A stretch of 64,000 bases of DNA from Parabacteroides massiliensis (GTDB lineage Bacteria; Bacteroidota; Bacteroidia; Bacteroidales; Tannerellaceae). The position numbers were made by a program, and so were the translations under genes. The stretch spans positions 923,787 through 987,786 of the forward strand of contig NZ_LT700189.1 of NCBI RefSeq assembly GCF_900155425.1, given 5' to 3'. Below are positions 34,469 through 42,937 of the stretch, one piece after another. Positions within the stretch are counted from its first letter, which is position 1, and each line of letters opens with the position of its first letter. Under the pieces are notes generated by a model. It worked only from the letters and a program-made list of their open reading frames with translations, made no database searches and was not told the origin of the DNA.

Positions 34469-34948
34469 TCATATTTCGTAGAACATATCCTCTTTCCATC
34501 TTCCCGGATTATGGCGGATATAACAAGCAATCCTGTCGTAATCATTAAAATTCCGGATTATATGTTCATAATAATTTCGTTGCCACAAATGACATCCATA
34601 TTTATTATTGTTGTATCTGTTATATCGCTTTGTCGATAAAGATTTAAATGCGCAAACAATATCTCCCAACGTAGGGGCAGAGCAGAGCCCTGCCCCTACA
34701 AGTTCGATAATGGCATGAAAATGGTTAGGCATAATTGTGTATTCATGTAAAACTACAGGGAAACGTTGTTCTATGCTTAGCCATTCTTGTCGAACAATTT
34801 CTCCTGTATCATTTATTTCCATGATATCTTCCTTTATATTCCCCAATAATTGCCGTCTGTCTTGTACACATATCGTCAAGAAATACAAACCATTACTACT
34901 ATAATCACAACCTTTTATGCGAATAGAGTGCCTATCGTATTTTTCCAT
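34469..34948 (-). CDS. REP-associated tyrosine transposase (RAYT, IS200/Y1 family)
   Basis: The 159-residue HUH-type nuclease has the metal-binding pair in PNHFH (His76, His78), the catalytic Tyr candidates in RNYYEHIIRN (Tyr126/127), and the C-terminal YIRHNPGRW segment diagnostic of RAYTs. The N-terminal GLYFLTICVQDRRQLLG is typical. RAYTs are single-copy domesticated IS200 relatives that handle REP palindromes. Residues 84-93 (VGAGLCSAPT) are encoded by a REP-like palindrome (34671-34699) inside the gene. The gene is intact and has a -7 box. It lies between the sigma54 regulator gene and its presumed target operon. Confidence 0.88.
   Translation of the reverse strand: MEKYDRHSIRIKGCDYSSNGLYFLTICVQDRRQLLGNIKEDIMEINDTGEIVRQEWLSIEQRFPVVLHEYTIMPNHFHAIIELVGAGLCSAPTLGDIVCAFKSLSTKRYNRYNNNKYGCHLWQRNYYEHIIRNFNDYDRIACYIRHNPGRWKEDMFYEI
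34671..34699. repeat. REP-like palindrome inside the RAYT gene
   Basis: Arms GTAGGGGCAG and CTGCCCCTAC surround 9 nt. Bases 34676-34702 are identical to 46104-46130, between gnd and zwf. Both copies are preceded by CAACG. Confidence 0.9.
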
Positions 34949-34975
34949 AGCCTATACGTTTTAATTAATGAATAA

Positions 34976-34983
34976 CAAAGATA
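34976..34983 (-). promoter_or_regulatory. -7 box (TATCTTTG) of the RAYT gene
   Basis: A reverse-strand consensus lies 28 nt upstream of the start at 34948. Confidence 0.55.
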
Positions 34984-35043
34984 CGATTATCATCAGAACA
35001 ACAAAATTTCTTTTAAATTATCAGTTACTCCAACAGAACAAAT

Positions 35044-35051
35044 TATCTTTG
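35044..35051 (+). promoter_or_regulatory. -7 box (TATCTTTG) of the regulator-kinase operon
   Basis: The consensus lies 24 nt before ATG 35075. Confidence 0.6.
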
Positions 35052-35074
35052 CAGCAGACATATAAGAAAAACAG

Positions 35075-36433
35075 ATGACAAAACAAGGCACCATACTGGT
35101 AGTAGACGATAACAAAGGAATCCTTACCGCTGTACAGATGCTGTTAGGCACTTGTTTCGAGAAGGTGATCACGATCTCTACTCCCAATAAAATAAAGGCC
35201 ACACTACATGACGAAAATATAGATGTGGTTCTGCTGGATATGAATTTCAGTGCCGGTATCAACACCGGCAACGAAGGTTTGTTCTGGCTTTCGGAAATAA
35301 AAAAGGAAGATGCCTCGATACAGGTCGTCCTTTTTACTGCCTACGCGGATATCGACCTTGCCGTACGGGGAATCAAGGAGGGGGCAACGGATTTCGTGGT
35401 CAAACCTTGGGATAACGCCAAGCTGCTGGAGACTCTGAAAACGGCCTATAATATCCGGACGGCAAACCGCAAAGGCATTGCGATCGACACGGGCAAACTC
35501 GTCGTTTCCAAAGAAAGCGGGATGTTCTGGGGAGAAAGCAACGCCATGCAACAACTTCGCTCCCTGATCGAGAAAGTCGCCCGGACGGATGCCAACATAT
35601 TGGTCACCGGTGAAAACGGGACCGGCAAGGAGATGCTCGCCCGCGAAATCCACATGCTATCCAACCGGAAAAAGGAAGCTTTGGTCCCGGTCGATATGGG
35701 AGCCATCACGGAAACACTTTTCGAAAGCGAACTGTTCGGGCATGTCAAAGGCGCTTTCACCGACGCACGGGCAGACCGTCCGGGAAAATTTGAGGTCGCC
35801 AACAATGGCACGCTGTTCCTCGACGAGATAGGAAACCTCTCCTACCACCTGCAAGCCAAGCTGTTGACCGCCCTGCAACGTCGCAGCATTGTCCGTGTGG
35901 GGAGCAGCAATACGCCTATCCCGGTCAACATCCGCCTGATCTGTGCAACCAACCGCGACCTGGAAGAGATGGTGCAAAAAGGGGAATTCCGCGAGGACCT
36001 GCTCTATCGCATCAATACGATCCATGTGGAGATACCGCCCCTTAGGGAACGGCCGGAAGACATTGTTCCCCTTACCGAAATATTCCTTTCCAAATATGCC
36101 AAGCTCTATGGGAAACCGGCCATGCGCCTCAGCCCGGATGCCAAAGAAAAACTGAAAGCACAACCTTGGTTCGGAAATATCCGGGAGCTCGAACACACGA
36201 TCGAAAAGGCTGTCATCATCGCCGAAGGAAGTGTGTTGGACGGCAACGATTTTGATTTTCCACGCGCAAAAAAGGAGTCCGTGAACAAAGAAGCGACTAC
36301 ACTGGAAGAGATGGAATATAACATGATTAAAAATGCGATGGATAAGTACAACGGCAATTTGTCGCTCGTTGCAAACCAGTTGGGGATTTCCCGCCAGACT
36401 TTGTACAATAAGATCAAACGATACGAATTATAA
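35075..36433 (+). CDS. NtrC-type sigma54-dependent response regulator
   Basis: The 452-residue regulator has a receiver domain (1-125; Asp11, Asp12, phospho-acceptor Asp55 in VVLLDMNF). A sigma54-interaction AAA+ domain follows (about 155-385; Walker A GENGTGKE, GAFTDA in place of the usual GAFTGA loop, Walker B TLFLDEIGN, arginine finger region NIRLICATNRDLEE). A Fis-type HTH ends the protein (NLSLVANQLGISRQTLYNKI). When phosphorylated it should activate sigma54 RNA polymerase. The nearby tolC gene has a perfect sigma54 promoter, making it the leading target by inference. The stop overlaps the kinase ATG by one base. Confidence 0.94.
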   Translation: MTKQGTILVVDDNKGILTAVQMLLGTCFEKVITISTPNKIKATLHDENIDVVLLDMNFSAGINTGNEGLFWLSEIKKEDASIQVVLFTAYADIDLAVRGIKEGATDFVVKPWDNAKLLETLKTAYNIRTANRKGIAIDTGKLVVSKESGMFWGESNAMQQLRSLIEKVARTDANILVTGENGTGKEMLAREIHMLSNRKKEALVPVDMGAITETLFESELFGHVKGAFTDARADRPGKFEVANNGTLFLDEIGNLSYHLQAKLLTALQRRSIVRVGSSNTPIPVNIRLICATNRDLEEMVQKGEFREDLLYRINTIHVEIPPLRERPEDIVPLTEIFLSKYAKLYGKPAMRLSPDAKEKLKAQPWFGNIRELEHTIEKAVIIAEGSVLDGNDFDFPRAKKESVNKEATTLEEMEYNMIKNAMDKYNGNLSLVANQLGISRQTLYNKIKRYEL

Positions 36434-37752
36434 TGCTGATGAAAGGACTCTACCATAATTTTCATTTCCGTATTGCTGTTTTCATTCTTCTGACAATAGC
36501 CGATACTTATTTTGCACTCCAAAAGGAATGGATATGGTTTGTCCCGGCCTTGGCCGTGTGGGTTTTCTTCCTTCGGTTGATCTTGTTGTCCGACAAACAA
36601 AACGCCCAGAAGGTGGCTTTCATGTTCGATGCGATAGACAACAGCGACTATGCTTTCCGGTACGCGACACGCGGACGCTCGTCGAACGACAAACTGGTCA
36701 GCGAATCACTTAACCGCATCACGCAGATACTCTTCCAGGCCAAAGCGGATGCCGTTCAAAAAGAGAAATATTACGAGCTGATCATGAATTGCGTCAATAC
36801 AGGTATCATTGTGCTCGATGACAACGGCGTGATTTTCCAGACAAACAACGAGGCTTTGAGGTTGCTCGGGCTGACCGTCTTTACCAACGTCCGCCAACTG
36901 GCCCGTATAGACGAGAACCTGAAAAACACCATACAAAACATCCAACCGGGCGACAAGCACCAGATATCTTTCACCAACGAACGCGGCAACGTGCACCTTT
37001 CGATCCGCGTTTCGGAAATGACACTGCAGGACAAGCATGTACGCATCCTGGCGATCAACGATATCAACAGCGAGCTGGACGACAAGGAAATCGATTCGTG
37101 GATTCGCCTGACACGTGTGCTGACCCATGAAATCATGAATTCGGTCACTCCTATCACTTCTCTCAGCGACACCCTTCTCTCTTTGCACCAAAATGCGGAC
37201 GACGAGATTCGCAACGGGCTGGAAGTGATCAGCGCAACAGGGAAAAGCCTGATCTCTTTCGTGGAGTCATACCGTAAATTCACACATATCCCGACGCCCG
37301 AACCGACCCTCTTTTATGTCCAAAAATTTGTGGAACGCATGGTGAAGCTGGCTCGCCACCATACTAACTACCCCAATATCACAATCAATGTCAACGTAGA
37401 GCCTTCCGACCTGATCGTTTATGCGGACGAGAACCTGATCTCTCAGGTTGTCCTGAATCTGCTGAAAAACGCCATGCAAGCAATCGGCAGCGAACAGGCT
37501 GACGGCCTGATCGAAGTAAAAGCCTATTGCAACGAAGAAGAAGCTGTCCTGATCGAAGTCAGCAACAACGGACCCGCAATTCCGCCGGAAGAAGCCGAAC
37601 ATATTTTCGTCCCGTTCTTCACCACCAAAGAAGGCGGCAGCGGCATCGGACTTTCCATCTCCCGCCAGATCATGCGCCTTTCGGGAGGCAGCATCGCCTT
37701 GAAGAGCGCACCGGCAGCCAAACGGACGACATTCATACTGACATTCCCCTGA
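36433..37752 (+). CDS. NtrY-like sensor histidine kinase
   Basis: The 439-residue inner-membrane kinase has two closely spaced hydrophobic helices (about 10-30 and 34-50) with almost no periplasmic part, a PAS-like domain (YELIMNCVNTGIIVLDDNG), a HisKA box (LTHEIMNSVTPI), and an HATPase_c domain (N box LLKNAMQAI, G box GSGIGLSISRQIM). It probably senses a membrane or cytosolic cue and phosphorylates the regulator it overlaps. The pair is presumed to control export genes through sigma54. No terminator is visible after it. Confidence 0.93.
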   Translation: MLMKGLYHNFHFRIAVFILLTIADTYFALQKEWIWFVPALAVWVFFLRLILLSDKQNAQKVAFMFDAIDNSDYAFRYATRGRSSNDKLVSESLNRITQILFQAKADAVQKEKYYELIMNCVNTGIIVLDDNGVIFQTNNEALRLLGLTVFTNVRQLARIDENLKNTIQNIQPGDKHQISFTNERGNVHLSIRVSEMTLQDKHVRILAINDINSELDDKEIDSWIRLTRVLTHEIMNSVTPITSLSDTLLSLHQNADDEIRNGLEVISATGKSLISFVESYRKFTHIPTPEPTLFYVQKFVERMVKLARHHTNYPNITINVNVEPSDLIVYADENLISQVVLNLLKNAMQAIGSEQADGLIEVKAYCNEEEAVLIEVSNNGPAIPPEEAEHIFVPFFTTKEGGSGIGLSISRQIMRLSGGSIALKSAPAAKRTTFILTFP

Positions 37753-37835
37753 TGAACCGGCAGTTATTGAAACAAAACATATCTGTCGATAAAAATTATC
37801 AATTGCCAAGAACATTTCCTCCACCAAATATTTTA

Positions 37836-37843
37836 TATCTTTG
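37836..37843 (+). promoter_or_regulatory. -7 box (TATCTTTG) of mntH
   Basis: The consensus lies 27 nt before ATG 37870. Confidence 0.6.
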
Positions 37844-37869
37844 GACGGAAAATGACATAAACCATTAGT

Positions 37870-39123
37870 ATGAACATTTTAGACAAACTAAAAATCAACC
37901 ACCGTCCGAGTGCCGGCGCTCTGGACTTGCTGAAATATATCGGGCCGGGATTACTTGTGACTGTAGGCTTTATCGATCCGGGAAACTGGGCGACCAATCT
38001 GGCAGCCGGTTCCGAATTCGGTTATGCCCTGCTCTGGGTTGTCACTTTTTCCTCTATCATGCTGATTATCATCCAGCACAATGTCGCTCACTTAGGGATC
38101 GTCACGGGGCTTTGCCTCTCGGAAGCGACCAACAAATATATGCCGCGCATGCTGAGCCGCCCCATCCTGCTCTCTGCCATGATGGCCAGCATTTCGACCT
38201 CGCTTGCCGAAGTGCTGGGAGGCGCCATCGCCCTTAGGATGCTGTTCGGGATGCCGATCAAAATAGGGGCTGTCATTGTGACGATCGTCTGCCTCGTAAT
38301 GTTGCTCACGAATACATACAGCAAGATAGAGCGTTGGATCATCACGTTCGTTTCGATCATCGGACTGTCGTTTTTGTATGAACTGGCACTGGTTGACGCA
38401 CAATGGGGAGCTGCCATCGAAGGATGGATCAAACCGACTTTCCCTGAAAACTCCATGCTGATCATCATGAGCGTACTGGGAGCCGTCGTCATGCCCCACA
38501 ACCTGTTTCTCCATTCGGAAGTCATACAGAGCCGCGAATGGAACCTCGAAGACGAGTCGGTGATCAAAAAACAACTGAAATATGAATTCTACGATACGCT
38601 GTTATCCATGATTATCGGTTGGGCGATCAACTCGGCCATGATCATACTGGCTGCAGCAACCTTTTTCAAGCAGAATATTGCGGTTGACGAACTGGACCAG
38701 GCACAACAGTTGTTAGCCCCGTTGGTCGGAAACAATGCCGGAGCCATATTTGCCGGTGCGCTTCTACTGGCAGGCATTTCCTCTACAATCACCTCCGGAA
38801 TAGCCGGAGCATCCATCTTTGCCGGGTTTTACGGTGAAGCATACAATCACAAAGACCTGCATTCCAAATTAGGAGTTTTGCTGTCTTTTATCCCTGCTTT
38901 ACTCATTATTTTTGTCGTTGGAGACCCGTTCAAAGGCCTAATTTACTCGCAAATGTTGCTGAGCGTGCAGTTGCCGATCACCGTTTTCACACAAGTTTAT
39001 CTGACATCCAACAAGAAAGTAATGGGCAAATTTGTGAATTCACGATCCACAACGATCATTTTAGTCACTTTAGGGGCACTTGTGACCTTCTTAAACGTTG
39101 CGCTTCTGATAAGCCTAATTTAA
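37870..39123 (+). CDS. mntH: NRAMP-family Mn2+/Fe2+ transporter
   Basis: The 417-residue protein has about 11 membrane helices. Helix 1 carries DPGNWATN, the metal-binding DPGN motif, and helix 6 carries MPHNLFLHSEV, the MPH motif. Both metal-site motifs are intact, so it should import Mn2+ or Fe2+ with protons across the inner membrane. It has its own -7 box and terminator and is separate from the kinase gene upstream. No metal-regulator (MntR/Fur) box is obvious by eye. Confidence 0.95.
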   Translation: MNILDKLKINHRPSAGALDLLKYIGPGLLVTVGFIDPGNWATNLAAGSEFGYALLWVVTFSSIMLIIIQHNVAHLGIVTGLCLSEATNKYMPRMLSRPILLSAMMASISTSLAEVLGGAIALRMLFGMPIKIGAVIVTIVCLVMLLTNTYSKIERWIITFVSIIGLSFLYELALVDAQWGAAIEGWIKPTFPENSMLIIMSVLGAVVMPHNLFLHSEVIQSREWNLEDESVIKKQLKYEFYDTLLSMIIGWAINSAMIILAAATFFKQNIAVDELDQAQQLLAPLVGNNAGAIFAGALLLAGISSTITSGIAGASIFAGFYGEAYNHKDLHSKLGVLLSFIPALLIIFVVGDPFKGLIYSQMLLSVQLPITVFTQVYLTSNKKVMGKFVNSRSTTIILVTLGALVTFLNVALLISLI

Positions 39124-39152
39124 TACAATAACCCCAACCCAAAAGACACCAG

Positions 39153-39190
39153 ATGCAGGAGTACTGCTTCACCTCCTGCATTGATGTTTT
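39153..39190 (+). terminator. mntH terminator
   Basis: ATGCAGGAG (39153-39161) pairs with CTCCTGCAT (39173-39181), followed by a short T-rich tail. Confidence 0.7.
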
Positions 39191-39258
39191 ATCTTGCTCG
39201 CATCCGATATTCACACTTCTGCATACGACATGAATTTCAAGCAAACACGACCTAAAAA

Positions 39259-39334
39259 CCATGCAAGTGCATCGAAAAACCCATGCAAGTGCAATTCCAA
39301 CTCCATGCAAGTGTATTCAGACAGTCATACAGGC
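39259..39334. repeat. 22-bp tandem repeat (three copies plus a degenerate fourth)
   Basis: CCATGCAAGTGCA at 39259-39271 and 39281-39293, and CCATGCAAGTGTA at 39303-39315, are spaced exactly 22 bp. A weak copy (TCATACAGGC) starts in register at 39325. The remaining 9 bp of each unit vary. Confidence 0.85.
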
Positions 39335-39388
39335 AAAACCAAGCTCCTTTAAATCATCAAAATGACAATAAGTCAAAAAATTAAATCT

Positions 39389-39430
39389 GATTTAATCCCG
39401 TTTTTTTCCGATTTAATCCCTTTTTTTCCG
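39389..39430. repeat. 21-bp tandem repeat
   Basis: GATTTAATCCC followed by a T tract and CC occurs at 39389 and again at 39410, exactly 21 bp apart. The first copy is preceded by its partial inverse TTAAATC. Confidence 0.7.
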
Positions 39431-39568
39431 GAAAAAAGTACACAAAGAAAAGAAAAGGAAAAAAAAGAAAAGCAAAGGAAATCTCTCTCACTCCGTTCAA
39501 AAAGAGAAATACGTGTGGGAACTCTTTCCTCCTGAAAAAAACAGAACAAAAGAAAAGACTGAAAACAG

Positions 39569-39599
39569 TTGCATTCCGGCCTTTATTTCACTATCTTTG
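39569..39599 (+). promoter_or_regulatory. glnS promoter (TTG -20 nt- TATCTTTG)
   Basis: The -33-like TTG (39569-39571) and -7 box (39592-39599) have the ideal 20-nt spacing for the Bacteroidetes primary sigma factor. ATG 39632 is 33 nt further on. Confidence 0.7.
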
Positions 39600-39631
39600 C
39601 AAACTGCGAATAGACAAATTTAACTACAAAG

Positions 39632-41377
39632 ATGAGCGATATCAAAACAAACGAACCGGAAGAAAGCAAAAAGAGCTTGAACTTCATTGAAGCAATGGTG
39701 GAAAAAGATTTGGCTGAAGGCAAGAACAAAGGCCGTATACAGACCCGTTTCCCGCCCGAACCCAATGGATACCTGCATATCGGACATGCAAAAGCCATCT
39801 GCTTGGATTTCGGCATTGCCAAAAAATACGGAGGTGTCTGCAACCTGCGCTTCGATGACACCAATCCGGTGAAAGAAGATCTGGAATATGTGGACGCCAT
39901 CAAAGAAGACATCGAATGGCTGGGTTACCACTGGGATAATATTTACTACGCATCCGACTACTTCCAGCAACTTTGGGATTTCGCCATCCGGTTGATCAAG
40001 GAAGGAAAAGCATATATCGACGAACAGACTTCCGAACAGATCGCTTCCCAGAAAGGGACGCCGACACAACCGGGCACAAACAGCCCCTATCGTGACCGCC
40101 CGATCGAAGAAAACCTGGAACTGTTCCACAAAATGAACAGCGGCGAACTGGAAGAAGGATCGATGGTGTTGCGTGCCAAGATCGACATGGCAAACCCGAA
40201 CATGCACTTCCGCGACCCGATCATCTACCGAATCGTCAAGACTCCGCACCATCGTACCGGCGACAAGTGGAAAGCATACCCGATGTACGATTTTGCACAC
40301 GGACAGAGCGATTTCTTCGAAGGTGTCACCCACTCGTTGTGCACGCTGGAGTTTGTTGTGCACCGTCCGTTGTACGACCTGTTCATCGACTGGTTGAAAG
40401 AAGGCAAGGACCTCGACGATAACCGTCCGCGTCAGACAGAGTTCAACAAGCTGAACCTGAGCTACACGCTGATGAGCAAACGCAACCTGCTGATCCTCGT
40501 AAAAGAAGGCCTGGTACACGACTGGGACGATCCCCGTATGCCGACAATCTGCGGTTTCCGCCGTCGCGGTTATTCACCGGAAGCGATCCACAAATTCATC
40601 GACAAAATCGGCTATACCACTTATGATGCGCTGAACGAATTTGCGTTGTTGGAAAGTGCAGTCCGCGAAGACCTCAACACCCGCGCAACCCGTGTATCGG
40701 CAGTGCTGAACCCGGTTAAACTCATCATCACCAACTATCCGGAAGGACAGGTGGAAGAGATGGAAGCGATCAACAATCCCGAAGATCCGTCGGCAGGCAG
40801 CCATACGATCGAATTCAGCCGCGAACTATGGATCGAACGGGAAGACTTTATGGAAGATGCTCCGAAAAAGTTCTTCCGTATGACTCCCGGACAGGAAGTT
40901 CGCCTGAAAAACGCCTATATCGTAAAATGCACAGGCTGCAAGAAAGACGAGAACGGCGAGATCACGGAAATCTACTGCGAATACGACCCGAACACCAAGA
41001 GCGGTATGCCGGACAGTAACCGGAAAGTCAAAGGTACGCTCCACTGGTTGAGCTGTGCACACTGCCTGCCGGCAGAAGTCCGTCTGTACGACCGCCTGTG
41101 GAAAGTAGAGAACCCACGCGACGAAATGGCGGCTATCCGTGAAGCGAAAAACTGCTCGCCTTTGGAAGCGATGAAAGAGATCATCAATCCGGACTCCCTG
41201 AAAGTGCTGACAAATTGCTATGTCGAAAAGTTCCTAGCAAGCGCCAAACCGCTCGACTACCTGCAGTTCCAACGTATCGGCTATTTCAATGTTGATAAAG
41301 ATTCAACAGCCGACAAATTAGTCTTCAACCGCACAGTATCCCTGAAAGATACCTGGAGCAAGGTGAAAGATAAATAA
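39632..41377 (+). CDS. glnS: Glutaminyl-tRNA synthetase
   Basis: The 581-residue class I synthetase charges tRNA(Gln) directly. The motifs FPPEPNGYLHIGHAK (HIGH at about 48-51) and LMSKRNLL (KMSKS equivalent) are intact, and the paired beta-barrel anticodon-binding domains occupy the C-terminal 230 residues. Length is near that of E. coli GlnS (about 550). The stop codon TAA is the first part of the inverted repeat at 41376-41468, which probably terminates transcription. Confidence 0.97.
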   Translation: MSDIKTNEPEESKKSLNFIEAMVEKDLAEGKNKGRIQTRFPPEPNGYLHIGHAKAICLDFGIAKKYGGVCNLRFDDTNPVKEDLEYVDAIKEDIEWLGYHWDNIYYASDYFQQLWDFAIRLIKEGKAYIDEQTSEQIASQKGTPTQPGTNSPYRDRPIEENLELFHKMNSGELEEGSMVLRAKIDMANPNMHFRDPIIYRIVKTPHHRTGDKWKAYPMYDFAHGQSDFFEGVTHSLCTLEFVVHRPLYDLFIDWLKEGKDLDDNRPRQTEFNKLNLSYTLMSKRNLLILVKEGLVHDWDDPRMPTICGFRRRGYSPEAIHKFIDKIGYTTYDALNEFALLESAVREDLNTRATRVSAVLNPVKLIITNYPEGQVEEMEAINNPEDPSAGSHTIEFSRELWIEREDFMEDAPKKFFRMTPGQEVRLKNAYIVKCTGCKKDENGEITEIYCEYDPNTKSGMPDSNRKVKGTLHWLSCAHCLPAEVRLYDRLWKVENPRDEMAAIREAKNCSPLEAMKEIINPDSLKVLTNCYVEKFLASAKPLDYLQFQRIGYFNVDKDSTADKLVFNRTVSLKDTWSKVKDK

Positions 41378-41468
41378 TGAGCCAAAGGATAATGTGCCAA
41401 TATGCCAATGAAGAAAAACATTTATATTGGCCCATTGACACATTATTTCATTAGTACATTGGCTCATT
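41376..41468. repeat. Inverted repeat with 8-nt periodicity after glnS
   Basis: Outer arms AATGAGCCAA (41376-41385) and TTGGCTCATT (41459-41468) pair perfectly. Inside, CATTnnnn units recur every 8 nt (41433, 41441, 41449, 41457, 41465), opposed by AATnnGCC units on the other side (41376, 41391, 41399). The whole forms an imperfect hairpin of about 93 nt that overlaps the glnS stop. Confidence 0.8.
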
Positions 41469-41486
41469 GATTAATTATTATACAGT

Positions 41487-42935
41487 ATGAAGAAAAAAGA
41501 TATTTCACGCCTGTTACAACGTTATCTGTCCGGCCATCAAGAAGGCAAGGATGCCTATTTTGATGCAGATGAGATTGATGAGCTGTTGGACAGCTTTGAA
41601 GAATCTGACGACTATACTTACTATGATGAAGTCCTGGCTTTAGGGCTGCGGCTTCATCCCGGTAATCCCGATTTACAGGTCAAACAATGCAAGTCGTATG
41701 TCTACAACGAAGACTATGACAGTGCACTCGTTCTGATCGAATCAATAGCCGAAACCGACAATCAGGATCTCGACATGTTACGTCTCGAATGTTACGTCAT
41801 GCAGGATTCGTACGACAAAGTAATCGAACATATAGAAAAGCTTATCGCCGACAAATGCGAATATCTGGAAACGATATTCGAATATATCGCACCGATCCTG
41901 GGAGATGTGGAAATGACTAAAGAGGCACACGATTTCATCAACCGCGGCCTTATGCTTTTCCCTGACAACCTGATCTTGAAAGACGAGCTTTGCTACAACC
42001 TGGAAATGGAAGGCGATATTAAAAAGGCGATCGAGGTCTGTAACGAACTGATCGACAAGAACCCCTACTCCAACGACTACTGGTTCACATTGGGCCGCCT
42101 CTACTCCATCAGCGAAGACTATGAGAAAGCGATCGAAGCATTCGATTTTGCTCTCACATGCGACGACTCGAACGAAGAGTTGAAGATACTGAAGGGGCAT
42201 TGCCTGTACATGAACGGAAATTACGAGAAGGCGCTCGAAGTGTATAATGATGTCAAGAAGGCCGATGAGACCTATACACCACGTCTTATGCCCCTGCTTG
42301 CCGAATGTTATGTCAAGCTGGAGGACTATGAAAAAGCTTATGTTTTGCTGAAAGAGCTACTAAAGCAGAAAAACCTGCATGAAGTGAGTTCAGGTTCTTA
42401 TATCAGCTATATCCTATGCTGCGTCGAAACAGGACATAAGGAAGAAGCTTCCGATACCTTGATGAAAGCGGCCAAGCTATTTCCTTACAATATCCGTATC
42501 CTATCCATGCTGGTCCTGGCCCATATGGAAAACGGTGACGAGCATAAGGCACAGGAAGCGACCGACCTCCTTTTCATGGCTTTCGAAGAAATGGAAAATA
42601 AGCAGCTGGATGATTTTAAAAACTTATACCGTACCGGGCAGTATTTTTTTATGAAAGGAAATATCGACGAGGCTTTGCAATATTTCAATAAAGTCTTGAA
42701 TGCTGTTCCTGGCATGCCTTATATACACCTTCACATAGCAATGGCGTATCTGGCAAAGGGAGATATAGAACATTTCTGCGAACACTACAAGAAGACTTCT
42801 CCCGAAGAATTGTTCGACTATCTGAAAAAAGTCGGATTCGATTTAGATGGGATAATCGATCATTTCGGCTTCAAGCATATTCCTCCGGAAGACTTGGTAA
42901 AAGAATTCCTAAAGAATAAGGATAACAATAATTAA
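41487..42935 (+). CDS. TPR-repeat protein
   Basis: The 482-residue cytosolic protein has no signal peptide. It consists of tetratricopeptide-like helical pairs from about residue 35 to the end, for example KEAIEVCNEL-type helices around 180-260 (YWFTLGRLYSISEDYEKAIEAFDFAL in two pieces, LKILKGHCLYMNGNYEKALEVY). An acidic N-terminus precedes them. TPR arrays bind partner proteins; no partner is identifiable. The gene starts 2 nt before DUF368, so the two are co-transcribed and perhaps translationally coupled. Confidence 0.85.
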   Translation: MKKKDISRLLQRYLSGHQEGKDAYFDADEIDELLDSFEESDDYTYYDEVLALGLRLHPGNPDLQVKQCKSYVYNEDYDSALVLIESIAETDNQDLDMLRLECYVMQDSYDKVIEHIEKLIADKCEYLETIFEYIAPILGDVEMTKEAHDFINRGLMLFPDNLILKDELCYNLEMEGDIKKAIEVCNELIDKNPYSNDYWFTLGRLYSISEDYEKAIEAFDFALTCDDSNEELKILKGHCLYMNGNYEKALEVYNDVKKADETYTPRLMPLLAECYVKLEDYEKAYVLLKELLKQKNLHEVSSGSYISYILCCVETGHKEEASDTLMKAAKLFPYNIRILSMLVLAHMENGDEHKAQEATDLLFMAFEEMENKQLDDFKNLYRTGQYFFMKGNIDEALQYFNKVLNAVPGMPYIHLHIAMAYLAKGDIEHFCEHYKKTSPEELFDYLKKVGFDLDGIIDHFGFKHIPPEDLVKEFLKNKDNNN

Positions 42936-42937
42936 GT

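Larger units (their letters stand above)
39124..39631. other. 508-nt intergenic region before glnS
   Basis: This is the longest gene-free stretch of the window. It holds the mntH terminator (39153-39190), three and a half tandem 22-bp repeats (39259-39334), a 21-bp repeat pair (39389-39430), a purine-rich tract (39430-39480), and the glnS promoter (39569-39599). No gene is supported. Confidence 0.75.

Noticed and set aside
34454-34639. Small forward open frame opposite the RAYT gene
   Set aside because: A shadow of the transposase coding strand with no features of its own.
34469-34948. Complete IS200-type insertion sequence
   Set aside because: No left/right end hairpins or target-site features flank the gene, and RAYT-specific motifs are present. 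It is a single transposase-like gene, not an IS.
39430-39545. Purine-rich tract before glnS considered as a CRISPR-like or terminator region
   Set aside because: No regularly spaced identical repeats of 25-40 nt; just low-complexity A/G sequence.
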